A stretch of 64,000 bases of DNA from Whalleya microplaca (lineage: Eukaryota > Ascomycota > Sordariomycetes > Xylariales > Xylariaceae), in assembly GCA_022497155.1 (NCBI GenBank), contig MU385710.1:1488001-1552000 (forward strand), in the 5' to 3' direction. Below, piece by piece: positions 35,201-47,099 of the stretch. The position numbers were made by a program, and so were the translations under genes. The notes under the pieces are model-generated. The model saw only the letters and a program-made list of their open reading frames with translations. It was not told the DNA's origin and did no database searches. How positions within the stretch are numbered: the stretch's first letter is position 1; each line of letters opens with the position of its first letter.

Positions 35201-36800
35201 AGGAGATACGCCCTGCGATCTAAATGAAACAGAACGCCCATCAAGCTTCGTAATACCTAACAACCATTATCGATTAACTATCCTATTGGTCATTCTTACT
35301 GTCCCGATTGCATGGGGAATGGGAGACGACATATATGCCGTCATATTCTTGCGCGGCCGGACCCCTATTAGACAATTCGGCAGCTTGGCTCTGAGACAGT
35401 CCGGTGGACCGTGGTAGTAATGTAGCCGCACACGGACGGGCCCCTGTCGTCGAGAAACCTACCGAAAGGGGCATCTCGGCCCGTTAACGACAGATGACGG
35501 GTTCAGGTTCAGGATTTGGGGTGTCAGGGGGACCCGGGAACAGCTCGTGGCCTGGGCTCCCTGTCATTCGATTAAACTTGGCAGCTCATGGCCTGTTCGC
35601 ACTCACACGTGGTGTCAGAAACGGGGGTCGAAATCAGTACCTGGTCGAACCCACTCCCACCCGCTCCCCCGTGTACGGAGCATGCACACAGTAATGAGCA
35701 GATTTGCAGATGTAGGAATCCACGTCCCGATTGACAGGGTGCCTCCGAAGACCCCTAGGATTTCCGGTCAGGGTATGTCATTGACAGGTGTTGGTTGGGC
35801 CACTGGGAAACAGGGGCGATCGGGGCTCATGGGGTTTACTACATACATACTGCGTAAATACGTAGCAGTAGTATGGGGTTGCTGGGGGGCTTTTCTTTCT
35901 TGTTTTGCAAGCGAACCAAACAAACATAGAAGTGGGCTCGCATCTGGGTCCGAAAGATGTCCAAAGATACGATTCGGCCGTGAGAGATGTGACAGCTGGG
36001 GGCCCTGCAAGTTTTGCGATGGTGGGTACCAACGCATCTCCCGTTCCAAGGAACTACGTAGTAGATGACAGGCGCTTGGGCCATGTTAAAAAGAACTTCT
36101 TAGATGGAGTTCGTGAACGGCTCTGCGCTCGGCACGAGTCTTCGTAGCCTCGAAAATGCTGGTGCACTTTTGGCACGGCCATCCTGTGAAACTGAGTGCT
36201 TGTCGGTTTTGTCCGCCTTTGCCCTGGCGTCAGAACGACCTTATGGATGACCTCGGGCATTATTTTATGTCGAACATCCGCTTTGAAGGGCCCTGGTCAT
36301 CTAGACCCAAGCTAATCCGTACCCTTGCGTCTGTCAAGCTTGATGGGGCCCCGGGAATCCTTGCTCAGGGCATGGAAGATCTAGTATTGACAAGGGACAC
36401 GAACCACCATCCCCGTTCTGATGGTAGCAGCCGAGCTGGTACCCAGACGAGGAAAGATGCTCGTTCATCGGGCTCATTGTGATGAATTGCCCTACGCAGT
36501 ACAACTTGATAGCTCATTTGGGAAGTTGGCAGTGTCAACGCGGCTAAGACCTTCCACTCGTTTGATAGCGCTTCCACATACACAATGGTAGTTTTGGGCT
36601 CATCTTGCACTAGTAGGAATGTCTTGACGAGTCTTGGGTTGAATGTGTTTCGCTGGTGACTTGACCGAAGAACGTACAGATAAACACTGTCAGTGTCTAT
36701 GAAGAGCTTTAGAGCGAGATATGTTCTAATTGTTGGTAATTACTGTGCGAAGCACATATTGAGTCGGTGGTGACGTACTCGCTTTGTTGGCTTCCTTGAG

Positions 36801-37151
36801 ATGTACAATCAGAATAGGTATGCACAAGTCGTCCATGACATAGAACCACCTGCTAAACCAATTGACATTAAATTCAGCCAATGTGTCGGCTCACCTTGGG
36901 GGCTAGAGTTTATCCTTGACTGGCGGCTGCTTAACTGCGTCATATTATCTTACTATCTAGGAAGCCATACTGGTGGTGTGGCTGCAGCCTGGGTAGTATA
37001 TTGTGTGTATGTACTGAGGCGTCCAGATTATAGATTTATGGCAATCGTGCCAGCACACCTAATTGTCCTCTTAATGTCCTTCCCAATTATGAAGTTGGAG
37101 AAGGGAGGGGAAATCGTACATAAAGTACACAAGCATCTGCGAGGCTTCTAA
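36801..37151 (+). pseudogene. Possible C-terminal membrane-anchor relic
   Basis: A 116-codon frame starting at an ATG. From an internal TTCAG acceptor-like site it reads CVGSPWGLEFILDW, then at least two strongly hydrophobic segments (LLNCVILSYYLGSHTGGVA and FMAIVPAHLIVLLMSFPIM). A WG.xF..xW motif directly followed by paired membrane helices resembles the last exon of a large, poorly characterised family of fungal proteins. No upstream body of such a gene is visible, so if real it is a truncated remnant. An orphan small membrane protein or a chance frame is also possible. Confidence 0.25.
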
Positions 37152-38786
37152 TTTCATATAGAACTTTGACTGGGTCGCTGACGACGCTGATACAGTTGTT
37201 AGATGCGTTTCGCTTTCTGTCGAGTTGCGACATATATCAATGGTAGACTGGGTATGTGACATCTGCTTGCTGGCTCTGAGGAGCGCCACAGCGTCAACGT
37301 TGTATTCGCTTGATTGTCATATCGAGTAGTTATCCATGAAAGAGACTAGTGGCTTGCTCAGGTTGCTTCAACTACACGTACGAGGAGACAATCGATATAC
37401 TTGCAAGTGTTCAAGAGGCGATTAGCTAGACCTTCTTTTACTAAATTGAGGGGTTCAAGGTAGTACAACGAGCATTAAGGTAGTCTAGTGCAGCCACAAA
37501 TACAGTGCCGTCCGCCAGAGATGTGTCCGTTGATGAACAGACATTTCGAATCAGGGGCAAGCCACGTTTGGGCACCCGAAAACTAGCGTCTCTTCGGAGA
37601 TGCTCCGGACGAAAGTAAGATCTTGCGGCAACGCGGCACGAAATTGTGGCGTTAGACGGGTGTACGGACGAAATGTAGACCGACATGTCAAGAATATCAA
37701 ATTATCGATTGGTCTCAGATGTTGAAGGGGGCGTTGCCATCGTCATGTACTGAGCCAAAACAGGTAACGACCCAATAACCCAGGCGACGAATGCCTTAAG
37801 ACATGCATCTGCATATTTCCGATATGGCAGCTTTAGATCTCAGAGTAGCATCTTCAACAAAAAATGACATGTCTCATCATACAAAAACTAGGGTTGGTGA
37901 ATTAAAGGCACTGAGGGGCCCTGCAGTAAAAAAGAATATTTGACACACCATAAAACGTGGCAAAGAAGTTGCAAAAGCGCGAGACTCTGACCTCGGTGGC
38001 TGTAGGCCTCTCGGTTGAATGTTTGCGCGAAGAAATTACGCAAGAAGGGTAGCACACCGGTGTTCGGAAGAGCAAGCCCCCCCGGGACCAACAGTGAAGG
38101 TATCCGACTACAAATGGAGAGACCGGCTCCCCTCGTCACCTTGGACTGCCCTGGTTCATGCAGAAGCTTACTGATCTGTGGTGTCATGAAGCTTAAAGGC
38201 TGTTGCGGATAAGTTGGGATCGGGAAACATGCGTACTTGATGCAGCAGGAGATGACAAACTTACCATTCTATGGGATAAGAGTGCTTGGTGGTTGACACG
38301 ATTGTGTGACGGGGATCTGCCTGTAGCAAAGACACTGATATGGATTTAGTTCCCCTGGCCTTACGCGGGGATCGGGCAGATGCTTCTCAAGCAGCGAATA
38401 ACCCCGCTAGACTCTGCAGAAAGCCGTTCGTGCTGCGAGGAATGGCGGTGGGAACGCTGTCTAACGAGGCGCTCTAGGACAATATACGTCTTGTCGGCGC
38501 CAGGTCAACCGGAAAGCCACGTGAACAGCGGTCATCCCGAGTAATCAACATTGTGCGCTTCGTACGATAATGACCATGATGACCTTGGCTTCATCATAGG
38601 CAACTGCCTGCTAGCCTGGCTTTGCAGCGTGGCTCCACGAATGCCCGTGGCCGCCTGCGAGATTGGCGATGCTGTGGTTGCCTTGTGTTCCCACACCTCT
38701 CCTCATGTAGGTATGTACATGTACGCAAATTGAGAGGTCCAACAGCCGGCCGCAAGAGGAACAAAGATGTACTATAGTTGAGTTTT

Positions 38787-38803
38787 GGGGGGGGGGGGGG
38801 GGG
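38787..38803. repeat. 17-base G homopolymer
   Basis: Uninterrupted run of 17 G on the plus strand in non-coding DNA. Such runs are prone to length errors in sequencing and to slippage. Confidence 0.95.
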
Positions 38804-41800
38804 TAAAACGGCTGAGGGTTGAAAAGCCGATTGAAAAGTCTCTACAAGGCTGCCCTGACGAATTTGGAAGGAATGGAATAGCCTCGGTGGTTCAAATGTC
38901 TTCTTCTGAAACAATGACAGCCGTTGCGATTTAGATTTTGACAGCCGCAAGTTAGACTATCCTTGTTCCGTTTCTGACGATGGCCGGTGCGGCGAATCAA
39001 TAGGGCTGTCTTGACAGTCGAGTTCCGGTTGAAGCATCTTACCTAAGACGGTTAAGGATGGATATCATGAGTGCATATCCTTGAGCAAGCCTAGGTTGAA
39101 CGAATCATGTATGTACCTGGAGACCAACTCATCACTGTATACACAGTACTAATCAATATTCTAACACAGTGGATGATATCAAGTGTCGCATGGTAGGTTG
39201 TATGTATCACAATTCCACTGTGCGCGGGCGTGCGGAATTTGATAATGAAGACGAGTTCCAGTCAAGTTGTTCCAGAAGTAAGGGAAACCGGTACCAGGGG
39301 CTTTTATCAAGGATCCCATGAGGACGGAACCATCCCGGTGCGAACGCACAGAAGCCATCATACATATCTTTGCCTCTTCTAGAAATTATCGCGAATGGCA
39401 GGTTCCATAGCGCCCACCATACCCATGTTGGTTTATGGGTTTGATGGCCCGGGCTGGATGGTAGCGGGTCGGGATGGGCTTTGACAAGCCGACAGGGGAG
39501 TTTAAATCAAACGTTCGACTTGACAGAAGCCTGTACGTGCGTGTACGCTGTACTTGAGGCCTGTCCAGTTCGTCGAGTTTTGACAGCGATTGCGTCAGCC
39601 GCTGCCCCCAAATCAATTTCGGTACATGGATAGGGTAATCAAGACAGCATGCAGACGTGTACTGCGTATATACCTACTGATAAGTACATAATACCTGGGT
39701 AGTATATGTAGTATAGTAGTATGAGCCACCTCACAATGTGGCTGCATACATGGGAGGTAGTAGTATCGTTAGTACGTGTACTATGTATGTAGGGCCTCAA
39801 GTTTATGCGGCCATCTGAGTCGCCGCATCGTTAGTGCATCTGGTCAATGTCAGTCAGATGGAAGCTCTGTCATTGGCCCTTGTGCTATGGATAGCAGCAT
39901 GCTGAGCAGGGTCTCGCCTGGGACAACTTGGCCTTGACAGTGCCCTAAACGCAGGAGACCGATGTGGCAGGCGACATCTTGATGGTTCCAAGAAATACAC
40001 ATCTCAATGCACCGCATCGAATACGTAACGTCAGGTCGCACAATTCCTCTGAACATAGTCGGATCTCGTGTCCAGGCTATATAGACGCACAAGATTTTGT
40101 TTACCCAGCATAATACCATGTGGTGTTGGAAAGAAGGTTGAGCGAGGACATATTTCCTAGGAATCAGATTTTAACAAGTCCTTGGAAAACACATACTTGT
40201 ACGAAAGGATGATGTCGAAGTTGGGTTCTAGACGTGGGGGCAAACGGGGGGTGGTTGTGTACCCAAGCAGAGCAAAACGGTTGCCAGCCGAAGGCCAACC
40301 TCCGACAGTTGGCATGACATCTACACGTATGTACTACTTACTAACTAAATGGTTTGATATTGACCTCATATCCACGGTTGACTATAGAAGTGAACATATA
40401 GCGACTGGACGTGAATCACATGTTTTTCTCTAATCTTACCACCCAAGTCGTCTACACCAAGCGAATTGGAGAGAACCTACTGATGTATATCCCAATGCTA
40501 AAGTGAACGTGCAACCTACATAAGATGTATTGACACGGAAAATATCGTGAAGAGGCTTTGAGGGCCTTATACTGTGCAGGGCGCTCGCCTTAATCGTAAG
40601 TTTGGACAAGCCCAGAGCCACTAATTAGTATGCATGTACAGGACGAGGGTATCACTATCCTTGGGACTCACACTTGGCATTGAATTATAATTCACGCACC
40701 AGGTCTATCAAAATTAGCAGCCGAATACTTGGTGATTCAAACTTTGTGTGAAATCTGATACCCTAGAAGGAGAAGGTGATATAGAATGTTGCTGGTTGGT
40801 TATCCTATACTGTGGTCTTTGAACTGGAGGCGGTTCTCAATGACAACAGGGATAATCTCGTGCATTCTGGCTTTAAGTTAAAAGACGTTGGTAATACCTA
40901 GTAGACTCTGACCTGCGTTTACAAGTTTGTGACAACTGAGGAGACCAGGATGAGAGGAACCCGGGAACCAGGTTTGTGGCCATGATGCCGAATTCATTGA
41001 CCTGCAGCTGTTTCCGCTGTGATTGTCTCTCGTGCTCTGGGTGCTCACGTAAAGTTATTGGACAAACTACATAGCAGGCGCTTGGGCAGCGCATGGGATG
41101 GTTCAGCCACCACCCCAGTAATTCGGGATCGAGAGACGGCCCTTGCTGCGTTTGGAAGAGATCTGCGGCTCTTGACAGACTTCAGACCACAAAAAGAAAC
41201 ATCAAAATCTGTTAGGGAATGGTAGATACTGTCTCTTTCGACGCGGTATCATCCACGATAGGATGCGGAACGCAACAATCCATTAGCGCTATGTATGTTC
41301 GTTGTGAGAAAGAGTCCTAGTCTATATCATTTAGTTTAGTAGCCTAGTTCACCGTGCAAGATACGTGTGCGGTGCCGTTCCGCATAAGTGGACATTAGAA
41401 AATAGCATTCAAAAATTGGATTCAAATATGACAAGAATATCAGATGGCGAGGCTTTGGTCATGTCAACCACTCCACAGGTTCTGCCATACGAGACCCAAT
41501 ACCCTGTGACATTGTTTCTATTACTGAACGTCTGGTAAGAAGACATCATGGTAACATACATCATAATTTCAAAGCTACCATAGGAACTGTTGTGGACACG
41601 CAGCCGCTAAAAGTAGTGGCAGCTGCACCGTACGTCTCTGCTGAATCCACAATGCTCTTAACAATGTTCCGTTATAGTATATTAAGAAGTAAAACCCGGA
41701 GCCCATCCTACCCCCTGCATCTCCATCATGTATGTTTGACATGACAGACTGACAGAACCTAGGGGTCTAGTGTAGACCAATTATAAACACCATGGTTACT

Positions 41801-44800
41801 TTAAGCCGACCTCGACAGCAAATGAAAGAAGGGAAATGCAACTCCTTTTGTAAATTGGTGACCTTCCTGGTCTTCATTATACATGTCGCTTATAAAATAT
41901 CATTCTGTCCCTGTTCACAGAATATGCATTGCACATATTACCATGTGGTGGCCAAAAAGGTCGCCCACTATGCCAATCCATGATCCCGAGTCACTTGGGA
42001 GATATCTATTCCAGGTGTTCCTGACAAAGCCATATATTTCTATTTATTTTTGGAGGTCTATGAAAGGTACACAGAGACTTGGGGAATCAAGTATTCATAT
42101 GCAATGCTACCCCCATTGCTTAATATATATTATCGCACACGATATCCGCTTGGTTGCATATGATATTACCGATAAATGTGTATGAGTTCATATTAGCTTT
42201 CCGATTATATCGGGAAGCAAGGATAACTACCGAGATGTACTTGTCCTGAATTCTACAAGAGTCCCTTCTTCACTATAACTACTACGATTGGTTCTGGTAC
42301 GACTCTGCGACTATGTACTGCGTACACCCTTTGCCCTTTCTTCGCTTGAAACCCCCAAACCATGCCCTGGCCGCTGTACCGTACTAACGTTAGTATTCCC
42401 CACGTATGCCGATGAGGTGCAGCAACTTGAGGCAAGGGGATCGATTGAAGGCGATTGACAGATCAGGAAGAACCAATCGCAATTAAAAATAGCCCATTAG
42501 CAAGCTATGTAAGTGGAGGCACGTCACGGACCCGATCTCATTTGCAGCTCGACCGATGCAGATCTCCTACAATGTATGTATTCTCAACTTCCAAAGCCAT
42601 GTCAGGTTTTGTGAGGTACATACAAAAATATTTTATGCCAACTAGATTATCATGCCGACAACATGAAGCTCTTGAAGCTATTGTTGTCATCAGCACTTAT
42701 ATGTATGATAGTATACTGTTAGAGGCTTCATTCATTTTCTGCTGCAAAATACATATAAACAGATGTCTTCCCTGTACAGCCTCGGACCACTTACATACGA
42801 CGCTATGGCTGTCAAGAATTAAAGCTGCCGCTGTAACGGAGAATTTGCCCGAAACATGCCAGATCGAACGAGATTCGACTGCTGGTTAGGATCGTCGCGT
42901 ATCCACTCAGGCGGAGGCCACTACGTAGTAGTGGCACTCTATGCTATGGTCTTTATGAAAGGCCGCTTTGGATTCCCGAATTGTCGTTCTACTGCGAGTA
43001 CTTACAAGGTGTTTATTCCCGCCACAAAACCATGACTCGAAGTTTGATGCAGAATGACAAACCAGTTACCAAGCCGGTGGAACGGATATAATAAGACTTT
43101 CAAGATCGCTTGGGCTAAGTGATCTGTGTTCTAGCCATTCTGCCATTCAAGGAGATCCGACCGCAAGGTGATAGTTCGGATTAGTGTTCGGCATACGCAA
43201 ATGACACGCAGCTCATAAGGTTTTGGTCAGCAATCACCTGGCATGGAATTGTCAAATTGACAAACTCACCCCGAGAGTCTTGGGTGTCAAATCCGCCCGA
43301 CACATCTGAAAAGCGACGGACTCATAGATGAAAGTTATCTTATAAAATCGTGATTGCTACTATAACTTTGTTGTTGTGGTCACGTAACACCTTGGTATTG
43401 ATCGGTTTCTTTTCTGGTATTCATTTCTAGCTACGGTAGTCCTATCAGTACGCAGACAGCTCTCAATCCAACTTAAAAAACTACATGTACGTCCTAGTTA
43501 AAGACTCCGAGGTTGAGCCTGGTCTGCAGACTTATGTAAAGGGTATGTGGCGGAAGCATGAGCCGCTTTAGCGCTCGCTTTGATCGCTAGTCCAAAGCAA
43601 TTCAGGGCTCCCCCTAAATACCTTGTCCCTCGGTGTCGGTATTGTCTTAACTAGCCCACCTAATTAATTACTATGTATCTTAGATCAATCTCGTTGCCAC
43701 ACGTCAAGCACGAATCATTGCGTTTAGGTACAGCTCTACCCGTTTGTTGAATTGAACATATGAGTATGATAAACGACCCTTGAAGCGCTACAAAACACAG
43801 GGTGAATACTAGTATTAAAATATGAGTTGTTCTGGGCTCCAAAAATTGCGTTCTTGTCGCTCACATTACTCGAGACGCTCCAGTCGTTGCGTTCGTTGCT
43901 TTGGATATGCCCGAACATGGCCATCAGTAACGTTTGGTTCCGAGGAGACAACAACCTTTCAATGGTGCCGCCGCCTCGGGCGCATCTGCGTCATATCATT
44001 TGGTCTTCAGAGATGCTCAATGCCGTATTGCAGATGCACATAAACCTTCTTCTGGGTCGGTAACTTGCAGCTAGATGTTGCCGTTGCCATAGCTGCTCCC
44101 CTCCCTCCCCCCTTTAGTCCAATTCTGATACTAGGTACATGTACCTACTCACATGCCTCGTTCCATGACGCTACGGTTCTGACTATCACTAAGTAATTAG
44201 GTTCCTCTCATCACTGAGCGACAAGTTCAGCGCACTTCTTACTTGAATCCGGTCTCTTTTGGTCAACGGATGTACTCTTGAACCCATCGTGCTTAGTTCG
44301 GTCTCCCTCGCACACAAACCCTCTCTTGGAGGCCCCTGCAGCAAGTAGGTAGGTCCAATGTAGTATGTAGTTTGATAATGGCAAGGGACGAATAAAAGGA
44401 ACTCTGCTTGTCTAGAGGCAAGCGCTACTACGATCCGGCTGGAGAAGTGCACTCACATATGCAATGGTACGTGTGTAAGGTCTACCCCGGTAGTATCTTC
44501 CTTTCATCGGGCAATTTTATCTAGCACCAAAGCAATAACCGTCGCGGTCCGGGGTCTTCCCCCCTGCTGCAGATACATAGTACTTCCTCCCAGTACCAAC
44601 ACTAGGTTGCCCTCCTAGTCGTGTCACTCCCTCCCCTCCTCCATCAATATCGAGCCAAGCCTTTCTTTACGTTAGACTAGGCCCATCGACCATGTGTATT
44701 CTCCGTATCCCAGTGCCACCCGATAGCCTGGCAGCAGGCAGTTTTTCACAGTCCGTTGCCTGTCTAGAGTGAGACAGGCTCGTCTGTGGAGATGTGGGTA

Positions 44801-45618
44801 CAGTACAAGTCGAGTCGGCGGTAATTCTTCATCATCATACCCTGAACGCTGTTCTGGCATCTATCTTATCCTTGTTGCATGCTCCGCCGGCCTGGGACTC
44901 TTTGAGGTTTAGTTATTACGCGGTAGAGTCCATCAAAACCGTCCTCCACACCATAGGAGTCTTTCTCAACTTCAACATAGAAAAGCGTTCTGCCTCCTTA
45001 CCGAATGCGTTTTTACTGTTTCTTGCTCACCTTGACTAGACGTTTCCTAGGTTCCCTTCAGACTAGCTATTTGGGATTCACAGTCTAGAACCTTATCTGC
45101 ATTCATCTTGATGTCGTCTCTTCTAAAGTGTCCACTAAGCATCACCTACGTTCATCATTTACCTTGAACTATCAACCACTACGTATCACTGTCCGTGCAT
45201 GTAGTGTTTGATCATTAAGGTTTTGAACTAAAAATCCGATTTTGCCCCAAAAAAGCGCATTGTTCTTACGTTACCCTTATATGTCTTCGTCCCATCAAAA
45301 CGTCCCTGCAGTAAGGTTCCTACTAAATATCTAATATACAAGGAAGGTCCCGGTCAATCTATATATTGAATCCCTTACTCTAGATTCCTACTGCTTCTAC
45401 TACTTGCTTCTTACCACTTCATATATTCGTTTTTGTCCATAACAAGGTATGTACTTAGTTACACGGGATAGCATATTTCATAGCTTCGCCTTCGGTATAG
45501 TAGCTAACATTCCTATCAGGCTTCACTGTCGAGTTGTGTAGACAGAGTTGGCTTGGTATGACATATAATAAAGCGCTTACAATATTTTCTGGGTCAATCA
45601 TCACAGGATATCAGTAAC

Positions 45619-47099
45619 ATGCCTTACAATCCGAGGCGCTCGCCGCCTTCCCCTCACCAAAACACCAACCCTCCAAGCTATCTCTATCCGGATGAAGATT
45701 CCCCGGAATCAACATCCAGACCAGGTTCTAGCTCCGAGGACAATAAACTACCACCTATCCGACAGGTACGACCAACCGGCCTTAGTTGAAGAATCACACT
45801 GACACAAAGCCAGGCCCTCCCAGAATTCGACCTTCTTTTTCCTCCAGAGAGCTCGTCAAGGAGACTGCTATCTACGACCTCTCCTGGGGGCCATTTAACG
45901 GGTATAATTACTCCACCAGAATATGGTCATTCCCCAAAGGACCGCGAGAGGCAACGTTTTACTCCACCGAGGCGGCGCCCTTCTCCTCAAGGAGAGTATA
46001 CTCTTTATTCAGCCAATCACAAGAGGCGGCGCACATCTCTTGACGACGGTAGAGATATAGCAAGAGCGGGTCAAATCCCAAGAATATACCCTAGCCCGCT
46101 ACAAGACATCCCTCAAACACTATCACCAGTTGGCAGGTCGTGGTCATCGTTGTCGGGGAATTGCAGTAACGAGAGCCGGGATGGAAATGGTAGCATCCCG
46201 TCGATGTGCTCTCCCAGAAGCGTAGGGAGTCTCGAACGACGTCCCACCTTACCTAGTTTACCGAGGTTGGAATTTGATCGATGTACTGGTGAAAGGCACG
46301 TAGCTCGAAGCCAGCCTGTTCATGCATCCAATGGATACGCTACAGAAGCAGTGAGAAGACCGAGCCTCCCAAACAACAGCTATCGATTGGACGCAAGATC
46401 TCCCACATACACCTCACCCTTTAGTTACAGTTTCCATCATCCGAACCGAATACAGTCCCTTTCCGTCGGCTCGGTACTCCCATTCGACAGGATACCCTTC
46501 TCGCCAGAGGGCTATAAGCACCGATATAACGATCCCTTCATGCGTATCAACGAGTATGGTATGGGAGTGAGCGGCGACAGCAAGCAACGTAAGCGCCGAG
46601 GAAATCTACCGAAAGAGACTACCGATAAGCTTCGAGGCTGGTTTGTCAAACATCTCCACCATCCGTATCCCACCGAAGACGAGAAGCAGGACCTGATGAG
46701 ACAGACGGGATTGCAAATGAGTGAGTTGTGACGCCCAGATTTGCTTTACTTTGAAATATGTTTCGAAATGATGTTCTGGATTACCAGAGACAGCCGGGGC
46801 GCAAGATGAAGTGCAATTTGAAGACTGTTGTCTGGGATTACTAACTTTGCAACTTAACAGATCAAATATCAAATTGGTTCATTAATGCGAGGCGCCGGCA
46901 ACTACCGGTCCTCATGAACAACGCTCGTGCTGAGTCTGGTGCGAGGAACGGGCGTGGCGTAGAGGGCAACGTGTTATCTTCACCCGAACGGACTGGCCAC
47001 GAACGCGATGGAACGCATCTAAGCGATGGCGAAGTTGAGAGTTTCAACAGACCCCTGGCATGCAGTCCCGGTACCAACGGCCAGCGTGGTAGCATATAA
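45619..47099 (+). CDS. TALE-class (KN-type) homeobox transcription factor
   Basis: Three exons, 45619-45765, 45814-46720 and 46861-47099, encode 430 residues. The first intron is 48 nt (phase 0). The second is 140 nt and splits an Asn codon inside the homeodomain. The N-terminal ~300 residues are Pro/Ser/Arg-rich and probably disordered. The homeodomain begins after the basic stretch KQRKRRGNLPKE. It has the three-residue loop extension with Pro-Tyr-Pro (HHPYPTEDEK) and helix 3 reads ISNWFINARRRQLP, with Trp48, Phe49, Asn51 and Arg53 intact. It should bind DNA. TALE factors in filamentous fungi regulate development and differentiation, but I cannot say which orthologue this is. The gene stands alone between gene-poor tracts of 14.7 and 5.2 kb, typical of regulators with long control regions. 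Confidence 0.93.

Larger units (their letters stand above)
30866..45618. other. 14.7-kb gene-sparse tract
   Basis: No frame longer than ~175 codons, and none with a clear domain. Base composition is mixed, with AT-richer parts around 32-34 kb and 41-43.5 kb and GC-richer islands near 34.7-34.95 and 35.35-36.1 kb. It contains microsatellites, a 17-G run and a few possible coding relics listed separately. The right end is the upstream region of the homeobox gene. No transposon ends, tRNA or rRNA genes were recognised. Confidence 0.5.

Noticed and set aside
35547..36068. 173-codon plus-strand frame in a GC-richer island
   Set aside because: Gly/Pro/Arg-rich with no family resemblance. Overlapping frames of similar length on the other strand suggest it is a composition effect.
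38594..38950. Minus-strand frame with a poly-proline run
   Set aside because: The proline run is simply the G17 homopolymer read in reverse. No conserved sequence around it.
42455..42889. Plus-strand 144-codon frame
   Set aside because: It begins with a TTG and the first ATG is well inside. No domain, composition like random sequence.
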